Source: Anaerolinea sp.
GTDB taxonomy: Bacteria; Chloroflexota; Anaerolineae; Anaerolineales; Villigracilaceae
Direction: 5' to 3'
Length of the DNA: 55,611 nucleotides
NCBI GenBank assembly: GCA_020723805.1
Contig: DYID01000005.1
Location: 70,234-125,844 of the forward strand
In this document: positions 34,848-41,683 of the stretch, in pieces
Layout of the letters: each line of letters starts with the position of its first letter
Position numbering within the stretch: position 1 is the first letter of the stretch
Position numbers and translations under genes: made by a program
Notes under the pieces: model-generated
What the model was told of the DNA's origin: nothing
The model's database searches: none
Seen by the model: only the letters and a program-made list of their open reading frames with translations

Positions 34848-34887
34848 AATAATGCTACTTTGGTAATATTACCAAAGTAGCATTATT
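34848..34887. repeat. perfect 40-bp palindrome
   Basis: 20-bp arms with no spacer and no mismatch. The centre reads GGTAATATTACC. It is A+T-rich and sits in a 230-bp non-coding stretch between the HTH gene and the KGG protein. It could be an origin, an operator or a cruciform, and the centre resembles replication nick sites only by coincidence as far as can be seen. Confidence 0.9.
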
Positions 34888-34978
34888 GTTCTTTACCAAC
34901 CGAATAACTGACGCCGTGTAGCCCGTGAGAGTAGCGGGCAGAGTGGCAGATCAGTCAGGGGCAGACGAACAAACAAAA

Positions 34979-35000
34979 GGACTCCCCTTGCGGGGAGTCC
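34979..35000 (+). terminator. short hairpin in the element's left non-coding stretch
   Basis: A 9-bp stem GGACTCCCC/GGGGAGTCC with TTGC loop. No T-tract. Between this and 35047 nothing else is clear. Confidence 0.45.
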
Positions 35001-35046
35001 AGTAGCCTAGTGGCACACACTGAAGCCACCGAAAGGATTCTAGCAC

Positions 35047-35238
35047 ATGAACCAAAGACAAATAGCAGGCAGTAAAGGCGGACGCGCCACCGTTGCCCGG
35101 CACGGACGCGAACACATGCAGAAAATCGGCAAACGCGGCGCGTCCGTGACCTGGACCCGGTATTACCTGGCGCCGTATGGAATCGGCGGGTATGCGATGG
35201 TTGACCGCAAAACGAACACCGTCAAGGCGATCCGATGA
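35047..35238 (+). CDS. small KGG-motif protein
   Basis: A 63-aa basic protein. GSKGGRATVARHGREHMQKIGKRGA resembles the stress-induced KGG repeat found in small bacterial proteins. The C-terminal half (YYLAPYGIGGYAMVDRKTNTVKAI) is not recognised. The last codon overlaps the next start (ATGA). Role unknown. Confidence 0.7.
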   Translation: MNQRQIAGSKGGRATVARHGREHMQKIGKRGASVTWTRYYLAPYGIGGYAMVDRKTNTVKAIR

Positions 35239-35573
35239 AAAAATACCTCTTGCTCTTGCCATTGCTCGCCCTGGCTTGCTCGATCACGCCCGCCGCGAGT
35301 CTTGCGGCGATGGTCACGCCCTCGCCCAGCCCCTCCCCGTCCCCATCCACCCCAAGCCCAACAGCAACGCCCCAAGATGTGACATGCACCGTCACCGCCG
35401 AAAGTTTGCATTTGCGGGCAAAGCCTGGCATTGACGCCCCAGTCATCGGCTATCTGTACGCTGGCGATGTGTTGACCATCCTCCCTGATCCGCCCGCTGG
35501 CGCATGGCTGCGGGTCCGGGCTGGCGCTCTCACTGGATGGATCAATTCAAACTACTGTACGAAAGGACAATGA
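35235..35573 (+). CDS. SH3b-domain lipoprotein (element cargo)
   Basis: A 112-aa lipoprotein with lipobox LALAC, a repetitive Ser/Pro/Thr linker, and a C-terminal bacterial SH3 domain (VTAESLHLRAKPGIDAPVIGYLYAGDVLTIL ... WLRVRAGALTGWI). SH3b domains bind peptidoglycan or proteins. A surface role such as exclusion or adhesion would be plausible on a mobile element but is speculation. It is coupled to the gene before it and is 4 nt from the gene after it. Confidence 0.8.
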   Translation: MKKYLLLLPLLALACSITPAASLAAMVTPSPSPSPSPSTPSPTATPQDVTCTVTAESLHLRAKPGIDAPVIGYLYAGDVLTILPDPPAGAWLRVRAGALTGWINSNYCTKGQ

Positions 35574-35577
35574 CACC

Positions 35578-36261
35578 ATGAAAAAAGTTTTCCAGACAGC
35601 AAGCAAGTACATCTTTGCCTTGTTTGGCATTGCCGTTCTTGCCCTCTTGATGAGTCTCACTTACTCCGCTCTGGCGCGTATCTTCCCTGACAACCTGGTC
35701 AATCGCATGTGGGGGCTTGTGATGTTCGATATAGCCGCGATGTGTTGGGCGCTGGCGTTTGTTTTTGAAAGCGAAAGCACTGGGCAGTATGCCACCGCCG
35801 CAATCGGTTTTGTCGTGGGCTTTGTGGGGACTCTTGGCATGGTCGCCGCCGAGGTCATCCTCTCCAGCGGGCAGATTGAAGCGGGCGATATTGGCAAGTG
35901 GATGACCTACGGGTTTATCATCGTCACCGCCCTGCACGCTGGCTTGCTATATGCCCACCACGCCACCGCCCCAGTTATCCACGAGAAGATCAACGTGGGA
36001 ATTGCACGCGGCGAGATTGTCACCGAAGCGATCGGTCAGTCCACGCGGCAACTGGAAGAGCAGAAAGCGGAATTAGCCTATACCATCCGCAATGATATTG
36101 TGTCCCAAGTCAAGCGAGACCTGGGACTCATTCCCGCCGACCCACAGATGCCCATCCTCCCCGCCCAGCCGAAGCGCACCTATCAGCAGACCGTCATGCC
36201 CATTGTCGAACAGGATAAGCCCGAAGCGGCGCGTGACCCTTTTCCAGAGTCCAACAGTTGA
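35578..36261 (+). CDS. membrane protein of unknown role (element cargo)
   Basis: A 227-aa protein with about four membrane helices in residues 10-125, then a cytoplasmic tail of about 100 residues. The tail has a coiled-coil-like piece (EAIGQSTRQLEEQKAELAYTIRNDIVSQVKRDL) and a Pro-rich end. No family is recognised. It is encoded next to the SH3b lipoprotein, so the two may form an envelope unit. Confidence 0.7.
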   Translation: MKKVFQTASKYIFALFGIAVLALLMSLTYSALARIFPDNLVNRMWGLVMFDIAAMCWALAFVFESESTGQYATAAIGFVVGFVGTLGMVAAEVILSSGQIEAGDIGKWMTYGFIIVTALHAGLLYAHHATAPVIHEKINVGIARGEIVTEAIGQSTRQLEEQKAELAYTIRNDIVSQVKRDLGLIPADPQMPILPAQPKRTYQQTVMPIVEQDKPEAARDPFPESNS

Positions 36262-36440
36262 CGCGGGGCTTGTGGATGCAGTCCATCACGTCGAAGGACG
36301 GCACGAAACGGCGGGCGTTCTGCTTGTCGTGCCTGAAAGAGGGCAAGGAATGGGTGGGGGGCGAATTATGCGAACACTTCCGGCAAGTCGAGCCAGTGGC
36401 GCCGACGGGACAACTCGACCCGCCGACCCTGCCAGAGTAA
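36258..36440 (+). CDS. small Cys-rich protein, possible zinc finger
   Basis: Up to 60 aa from a TTG that overlaps the previous stop (TTGA); ATG at 36276 is an alternative. CLSCLKEGKEW...ELCEHF has four Cys/His. The frame is overlapped at its end by the next small gene, so only one of them may be translated in full. Confidence 0.45.
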   Translation: MTRGLWMQSITSKDGTKRRAFCLSCLKEGKEWVGGELCEHFRQVEPVAPTGQLDPPTLPE

Positions 36441-36562
36441 AGACCTACACCTGGACGTGCCAGTACTGCGGACAGCCGTTTGAAACCACCCACTACGGAC
36501 GGCGCTACTGCTCCAACGCCCACAAACAAGCCGCCTGGCGCGAACGCCGGCGCGAGTCGTGA
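36368..36562 (+). CDS. small zinc finger protein
   Basis: About 64 aa. The C-terminal half TCQYCGQPFETTHYGRRYCSNAHKQAAWRERR is a CxxC...C-x3-H finger of a kind seen in phage and plasmid proteins. The start is uncertain (ATG 36368 or ATG 36350). Confidence 0.6.
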   Translation: MRTLPASRASGADGTTRPADPARVKTYTWTCQYCGQPFETTHYGRRYCSNAHKQAAWRERRRES

Positions 36563-36982
36563 CGAGACGGTCATACCGTAACAAAAAACAGCCCTGGAAG
36601 CCCCAGGAAAGCGTCAAGCCGACCTGGGGCTTGAATCCCACACGCGCGTTCAATTTTGGGCTTGTGTGGGCGTTTTTGCCAGTTGGGGGGTGTAGGTATG
36701 CCGACAGCGTGACGGACGACGCGCGACGTACAGCCCTGGAAGCCCCAGGAAAGCGTCAAGCCGACCTGGGGCTTGGATTCCTACACACGCGGGCGTGTGC
36801 GGGCGTTTTTGCCAGTTAGGGGGTGTGTGCGGGCAAGTAACTCATCATACATCTTGCATCATACAAATTGCAGGTAAGTAAAGTGGCACACAGGACACAA
36901 GCCCGCTTGATCCTGTGTGTCGTTTGGATACTGTTTAATTCCGGGTGTCGTGATACATATTGTCACAACAAAGGAGTGACCC
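36563..36982 (+). repeat. non-coding region with two tandem structured repeats
   Basis: Two copies of a block of about 105 bp begin at 36588 and 36730. Each opens with the same 46-bp sequence containing a 9-bp stem (AGCCCCAGG with CCTGGGGCT), then a second, differently built hairpin that ends at GGGCGTTTTTGCCAGTT. After them comes another hairpin (36887-36895 with 36911-36919). The layout looks like two related small RNAs each with a terminator. Confidence 0.75.
36949..36965. promoter_or_regulatory. operator-like dyad before the 36983 gene
   Basis: GTGATACATATTGTCAC is nearly symmetrical and lies 18 nt before the start codon. It may bind a regulator of this gene. Confidence 0.4.
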
Positions 36983-37186
36983 ATGCTAAACAAAGTTTTG
37001 AACATGCGATTGAGCGAAGCCGATGAAGCCGCCCTGCTGCTCTGGGCAAATGCCGATGCGATAGACAACAAGTCTTTGATGATGCGCCGCATCTTCCGCC
37101 TGGCTGTGCGTGAACTGGCGCCGCGCTCGATCTTCCCGATGGAAGTCATCACCGCTTTGAACCTGTCCCAGGATGGCGAAGCGTGA
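36983..37186 (+). CDS. small helical protein, possible DNA-binding
   Basis: A 67-aa protein with AAGGAG before the ATG. The opening LNMRLSEADEAALLLWANADAIDNKSLMMRRIFRLAVREL has the strand-helix-helix spacing of a ribbon-helix-helix domain. It may be a plasmid-type copy control or accessory protein. A 27-aa frame starting at 37173 overlaps its end and has weak support. Confidence 0.6.
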   Translation: MLNKVLNMRLSEADEAALLLWANADAIDNKSLMMRRIFRLAVRELAPRSIFPMEVITALNLSQDGEA

Positions 37187-37264
37187 CCATAAAAGCAAAG
37201 ACACCCCGATCTACAACCCGGTCCCGGACATCACCGGAGAGACTCAAGTCCCATAAAAGCATGA

Positions 37265-37291
37265 TGTCCCTGATCTCTCAAATCAGGGACA
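37265..37291 (+). promoter_or_regulatory. leader hairpin before the Prim-Pol gene
   Basis: A perfect 10-bp stem (37265-37274 with 37282-37291) and 7-nt loop, ending 26 nt before the start codon. It has no T-tract, so a leader element rather than a terminator. Confidence 0.5.
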
Positions 37292-37316
37292 CCCAGCAAC
37301 GAAAGGACACAAGCAA

Positions 37317-39599
37317 ATGAATAATACACCAAAAAAGACTCTACTGCAAGCCGCGCTGGATTATGCGGCGCGAGGCTGGTACGTTTTCCCCTGCGTCGAA
37401 GAGGGAGAGAAAGCCAAGAAACCATACACAAAAAACGGTTTCAAGGATGCAAGCACCGATCCCAGGATAATAAAATCCTGGTGGAGCAAATACCCTAATG
37501 CACTCATCGGAATCGCGTGCGGCAAGTCCAAGTTATTTGTTGTTGATCTCGATGTGAAAGACGGGAGGGACGGCATCGTCAATTTCAAAAAGTTGGGGCT
37601 TGACCATACCGGCGCATTGCAAAGCACCACCCCAAACGGAGGCTTGCACCTGGTTTTTTCAGGGAGTGGAAAAAACACCACAAACGAAGAACTAGGAATT
37701 GACACACGCGGCGCAGGTGGTTACTTCATTGCTCCGCCTTCAATGATTTTCGATTGTGGTAGTTACGTTGCCGTGAACGACTGGACGAAAGAACCCGTCC
37801 CGGTCCCGGCTGGCTTGATGGAAGCCCTCGAGTCACTCCGCGGAAAGTCCGCATCGAAGCCCGCAGCGCCAGCCCCGAAAACGGATGACGTTGAAAAAGC
37901 ACGTCAAGCCCTCGAAAGACTCGCGTCCTGGCGATGTGACGATTATCAAGCCTGGCTCGAGGTAGGGATGTCACTCTCTGAACTTGGCGCGGCTGGACTC
38001 TCGCTGTGGGATTCATGGTCGCGCCGATCGCAGAAATATCAAGCGGGCGTTTGTGCTGAAAAGTGGGAATCATTCAAGCCTGGTCAAGGACTCACATTAG
38101 GGAGTTTGATCCATTGGGCGGATGAGGACGATCCGCGTCCCTCGCGTTTTGTCGTATCTGCTCCGCCCGAATCGATCACCCAAGAAAACGATGATGAGAA
38201 TGATAAACCTTTTCCGATTTACTCAAATATGCCGGATATTCCGAAAGTCGCACATCTTACCAAAGCAGAGGAAGCAGAGGCAAAAGGGGCAGGAAAGTTT
38301 GTAGATGATTACATCCAATTTGGGATGAAAGACGCGCCCATGTCACCGCCGATCTTCCACCAATCCTACGCCCTGGCGATCCTGTCAACAGCAATAGCCC
38401 GGCGCGTATATGTCAGTGTGGGCACGGACAGGATTTTCCCAAATCTCTACATGCTTCTCTCTGCGCCCTCTACGCTTTACACAAAAACAACGGGCTACAA
38501 GTCGGCAATGAAACTGCTTGAAACAGCGGGCTTGTCTCACCTGCTATTGCCAGATGGCGTGACACCGCAAAGCCTCATAACCGAATTGTCCAACCGTCCT
38601 ATGGATAACTTCAAGGACTGGAATCAGGATGATCAAGACGAATGGAAAAAAGAACGTTTGTTTGCTGGTCAGCGTGCCTGGTGGATTGATGAAGCCGCAC
38701 GGCTATTATCACAATTTCAGCAAAAGCATTTAGCCGATCTATTGCCAATCATCCTACGCCTGTATGAATGTGAAGCCAAGATAAAAGTATCCACCCAGGT
38801 TAGAGGGCGTGAAACTGTTCGTAATGCTTATTTAACTATTGTCGGTCCCACAACACCAGCGGCATTACGTCCACATCTAAAAACACATGACTACTGGACA
38901 AACGGACTCTTTGCTCGTTTTTTGCTGGTCACTCCAGACACCCCACCTGTACGAGTTTTCTACCCAGAGCCTTTTCCCGTTCCTACAAGCCTGGCAGAGC
39001 ATCTAAACACGTTATCTTATCACCGCCTGGAACCTCCCAAAGAAAACGTTTTAGGACCGGTTACAGCCCCTCCCGCAAAAGAGGCAACGATCACACCAGA
39101 TGTACGAAAGCGCTGGGATAACTATCATGCGGCGATGTTTGAACTAATCGAGAAAAAAGCCGTGCCTGAAAAACTAGCATCGCCTTATGGAAGGCTTCAC
39201 GAAAAGGCTATAAAGATTGCAATGCTATTAGCCGTGTCCGACTGGGCAACTATGGCAGAGGGAAATCCGCTTGTAATTCGCCTCCCACATTGGGCACGCG
39301 CTCAACAGATCACGGAAGCGTACCGTAATAGCCTGCATCGAATAGTTGAAGATGCAAGTCAACCAATCGAAAACGAAGATGACGAATTAGCGCAGAAAGT
39401 TGTAACCAAACTTACCCTACAGCCTGACAAGAGTCTCCCTGAAATCGCACGGGCTTTACACATGTCAACAGGTGAAAAGTACAACCGTCTGAAGCAAACA
39501 ATTTTCGACTTGGTTGAGACAAACATAATCGAACCATCAGAGAGAAAGGGCGCTCGAGGATCTTCTGCTACTGTCTACCGTGTAGTAAAAAACTTGTAG
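37317..39599 (+). CDS. Prim-Pol / DUF3987-like replication protein
   Basis: A 760-aa protein. Residues about 10-180 are a bifunctional primase-polymerase domain with metal-binding VVDLDVKDG and the GGLHLVF strand. About 200-275 look like a PriCT-type domain (RQALERLASWRCDDYQAWLEVGMSLSE...). About 315-620 resemble DUF3987, with SAPSTLYTKTTGYKSA in place of a normal P-loop, so ATPase activity is doubtful. The C-terminal 70 residues look like a winged helix. It probably starts replication of the excised element. The gene is clearly more A+T-rich than its neighbours. Confidence 0.88.
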   Translation: MNNTPKKTLLQAALDYAARGWYVFPCVEEGEKAKKPYTKNGFKDASTDPRIIKSWWSKYPNALIGIACGKSKLFVVDLDVKDGRDGIVNFKKLGLDHTGALQSTTPNGGLHLVFSGSGKNTTNEELGIDTRGAGGYFIAPPSMIFDCGSYVAVNDWTKEPVPVPAGLMEALESLRGKSASKPAAPAPKTDDVEKARQALERLASWRCDDYQAWLEVGMSLSELGAAGLSLWDSWSRRSQKYQAGVCAEKWESFKPGQGLTLGSLIHWADEDDPRPSRFVVSAPPESITQENDDENDKPFPIYSNMPDIPKVAHLTKAEEAEAKGAGKFVDDYIQFGMKDAPMSPPIFHQSYALAILSTAIARRVYVSVGTDRIFPNLYMLLSAPSTLYTKTTGYKSAMKLLETAGLSHLLLPDGVTPQSLITELSNRPMDNFKDWNQDDQDEWKKERLFAGQRAWWIDEAARLLSQFQQKHLADLLPIILRLYECEAKIKVSTQVRGRETVRNAYLTIVGPTTPAALRPHLKTHDYWTNGLFARFLLVTPDTPPVRVFYPEPFPVPTSLAEHLNTLSYHRLEPPKENVLGPVTAPPAKEATITPDVRKRWDNYHAAMFELIEKKAVPEKLASPYGRLHEKAIKIAMLLAVSDWATMAEGNPLVIRLPHWARAQQITEAYRNSLHRIVEDASQPIENEDDELAQKVVTKLTLQPDKSLPEIARALHMSTGEKYNRLKQTIFDLVETNIIEPSERKGARGSSATVYRVVKNL

Positions 39600-39615
39600 C
39601 ACTATTCTACATGTA

Positions 39616-39670
39616 TACAAGTATACAAGTTTATTGTATAGACAACAAATGCGTAACTTGTATACTTGTA
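39616..39670. repeat. iteron-like inverted repeat after the Prim-Pol gene
   Basis: Perfect 16-bp arms (39616-39631 and 39655-39670) around a 23-nt A+T-rich spacer. Each arm contains near-tandem ATACAAGT-like units. The rest of the 204-bp gap shows no gene. A replication origin or a recombinase-gene operator are both possible. Confidence 0.8.
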
Positions 39671-39803
39671 GCAGTGTGCTACCAAAAACGCACAGAACGC
39701 CCAAGAGCATTTTTCCCAAGGAAAACACCCACACCCAGGCTAAAAACGGGCTTGTAGGGGCTGGTACAAGCCGTACAGCCCCATAATTCAGGCAGGTTGA
39801 CCA

Positions 39804-39992
39804 ATGGCACGAAAAGCACCACACATCGAAATTGAGCAATTCTCCGGCGATTACTTCCCGGACCTCGAAACAGCGCAGCGCGCCGCGCTCGACCCGCTGG
39901 CGGCGCACCTGGCACACCTGATCCGCGATCTGCTTGCATCGGGTCAACTTGCCCAGGTCAACGGCAAGATCATCCCCAACCCCAACAGGTGA
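39804..39992 (+). CDS. small protein upstream of the recombinase
   Basis: A 62-aa protein with a helical centre (DLETAQRAALDPLAAHLAHLIRDLLASGQL) and a short basic end. It stops 3 nt before the recombinase start, so they are co-translated. No family is recognised; it may be a recombination accessory factor. Confidence 0.65.
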   Translation: MARKAPHIEIEQFSGDYFPDLETAQRAALDPLAAHLAHLIRDLLASGQLAQVNGKIIPNPNR

Positions 39993-39995
39993 AAC

Positions 39996-41546
39996 ATGGC
40001 TGATTACTATCCCCCTCCCCTCCCTGCTGGCGCCACCGTTTGGGCATACCTCCGCGACTCAGGAGGTCCAGCCCAGGAAAACAGCGTAGCACAGCAAGAG
40101 GCAGAAATCCGCGCCTATTGCCAAAGGTACAAGTTGACCCTAACTTTTGTATTCAAAGACATAGCAAAAAGCGGCGGTAGCGTCATCTCGCGCGACGACT
40201 TTGAGCGGATGATAGACCAGACCGAAACCATCCGCCCCGACGGTTTGCTCATTTGGAACTATGCCCGCTTCTCGCGTGACGAAAACGATTCGATGTTCTA
40301 CAAGGCTTTGTTACGCAAACGCGGCATCGTGATTCACTCCCTCACCGATCCGATCCCAAACGATGGTTTTGGTCTGGTGATTGAATCGCTGATAGATTTT
40401 TCCAACGCAGAAAAACGGCGGCAAAATTCGCGTGACGTGAAGCGGGGACTCACGGCGCTTGTAAAAATGGGCTTTGCGCCTGGCAAGCCGCCAAAAGGCT
40501 ATAAACGGGTTCAAATCGAAATCGGCGTCAAACGCGACGGCACGCCGCGCCGCGTGTCAAAATGGATCCCGGACCCGGCGGCGTGGGACAGGGTTATCAC
40601 AGCCTGGAAGTTGAGGGCAGAGGGAAAATCCTACCAAGAGATTCAGCAAGCCACCGGGCTATATAAGTCAATCAACTGCTGGAACACGTTTTTCAGGAAC
40701 AAGAATTATCTGGGAAGTTACACCTACGGCGGCGTCGAATATCCCGACCACCACCAGCCCGCGATCACTTGGGAAATTTGGGAAGCCGTGCAGAAAATCC
40801 GCGAAAGCGATCCGCGCACGAAAAACAACCCAAGACACCCGCGCCGCGTGGGAACTCCCTCCCTGTTGACTGGCTATGCCTACTGCCTGGACTGCGGCTC
40901 GATGATGACGCACACCCCAGGGCATAAGGGCAAGCCCTGGCGCTGCTACATTTGCGGCAAAAAGGACAGACAAGGCGCGAAGGCTTGCCCGTCCCGCCGT
41001 GTTGGTGAAAAGCCCGCCGAAAACGCAATCCTGAATGCCGTCATAAATCAGGTGTTATCACCCGCCTACCTCGAGGCAGTCCTTGAACATACCCGCGCCG
41101 CGTTTGGCAACACCGCCGAAATCGAAAAGCAGATCGCCCTTGCCAAACAAAAACTAGATGACCTGGAACTAGCGATCAGGCGCGTCTTTGACTCCATCGA
41201 AAGAACGGGATCAGAGTCAGCCTATGAGCGGTTGAAGCAACGCGAGAGGGAACGCGCCCAAGTCAAAGCGGAGATAAATCACCTCGAGGCAATGCTGGCG
41301 GCGGCAAAGGTCGAAATCACGCCCGAGGCGATGCAAATCGTCCTGGACGAATGGCGGAAGCAATTCACCCAGGCAAGGCAATCGAATGACGTAAGACTGA
41401 TTAGGACGTGGCTGTATCGTTTTGTGTCCAGAATCGAAATCGGCTACAATCGCGCCAAGATTTACTACACCTACCCCATGATTGACTTCTCACCCTCCGG
41501 CGACACCTCACGAGATATTGCTATTTTTCGTGGGGGCACAAAATGA
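39996..41546 (+). CDS. large serine recombinase (integrase)
   Basis: A 516-aa protein of the large serine recombinase family. The N-terminal resolvase fold has AYLRDSGGPAQENSVAQQ, with the catalytic Ser in RDS, and WNYARFSRDENDS carrying the conserved Arg. A recombinase domain is around GKPPKGYKR to YLGSYTYGG. The zinc ribbon has CLDCGSMM and CYICGKK plus a late Cys, and the end is a long coiled coil. The final codons (RGGTK) are read through the attR core into chromosome sequence; in a closed circle the end would differ. It makes the unidirectional insertion into tRNA-Glu. Confidence 0.95.
   Translation: MADYYPPPLPAGATVWAYLRDSGGPAQENSVAQQEAEIRAYCQRYKLTLTFVFKDIAKSGGSVISRDDFERMIDQTETIRPDGLLIWNYARFSRDENDSMFYKALLRKRGIVIHSLTDPIPNDGFGLVIESLIDFSNAEKRRQNSRDVKRGLTALVKMGFAPGKPPKGYKRVQIEIGVKRDGTPRRVSKWIPDPAAWDRVITAWKLRAEGKSYQEIQQATGLYKSINCWNTFFRNKNYLGSYTYGGVEYPDHHQPAITWEIWEAVQKIRESDPRTKNNPRHPRRVGTPSLLTGYAYCLDCGSMMTHTPGHKGKPWRCYICGKKDRQGAKACPSRRVGEKPAENAILNAVINQVLSPAYLEAVLEHTRAAFGNTAEIEKQIALAKQKLDDLELAIRRVFDSIERTGSESAYERLKQRERERAQVKAEINHLEAMLAAAKVEITPEAMQIVLDEWRKQFTQARQSNDVRLIRTWLYRFVSRIEIGYNRAKIYYTYPMIDFSPSGDTSRDIAIFRGGTK
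41529..41538 (+). other. attR core of the integrated element
   Basis: A second copy of CGTGGGGGCA, here inside the last codons of the recombinase gene. Flanks differ from attL outside the core. Confidence 0.8.
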
Positions 41547-41570
41547 GACACCCACAGCGGTGTCTTTTTT
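41547..41570 (+). terminator. intrinsic terminator, probably native to tRNA-Glu
   Basis: GACACC (41547-41552) with GGTGTC (41559-41564) then T6. Before integration it would begin about 9 nt after the tRNA 3' end. It now ends the recombinase transcript. Confidence 0.8.
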
Positions 41571-41632
41571 GTCGAAAACCCTCGTCCCCGCAATGACACG
41601 CACTTGAAGCAACTTTGTTTCTGCTTAAGCAA

Positions 41633-41665
41633 AAGGAGACTGCCTGACACAGTCTCCTTCTTTCT
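41633..41665. terminator. terminator of the C45 hydrolase gene
   Basis: A perfect 10-bp stem (41633-41642 with 41650-41659); AAAA precedes and T-rich sequence follows, so it may act in both directions. Confidence 0.7.
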
Positions 41666-41683
41666 TCTTTCCCGTTGCTTTGC

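Larger units (their letters stand above)
34502..41538 (+). mobile_element. integrative element in tRNA-Glu (about 7.03 kb)
   Basis: The region lies between two copies of a 10-bp core, with a serine recombinase gene at the right end and an HTH/excisionase-like gene at the left. All genes point right. It holds a Prim-Pol replication protein but no capsid, portal or conjugation genes, so it is best seen as a small integrated plasmid-like or mobilisable element. Base composition is uneven and the replication gene is notably richer in A+T than the flanking chromosome. The native tRNA terminator is displaced beyond the right end. Confidence 0.88.

Noticed and set aside
34863-34872. Rolling-circle nick site TAATATTAC in the 40-bp palindrome.
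   Set aside because: No HUH-type Rep protein is encoded in the element, and most of the nonamer follows from palindrome symmetry. Kept only as a remark.
35578-36261. Phage holin for the four-helix cargo protein.
   Set aside because: It is too long, with a coiled-coil tail, and no endolysin or other phage gene is present.
37173-37256. 27-aa frame overlapping the end of the 36983 gene.
   Set aside because: No good ribosome site and no recognisable features. It may be chance.
39537-39947. Minus-strand frame across the gap after the Prim-Pol gene.
   Set aside because: It overlaps the end of the Prim-Pol gene and the 39804 gene, has no ribosome site, and is driven by the inverted repeat sequence.
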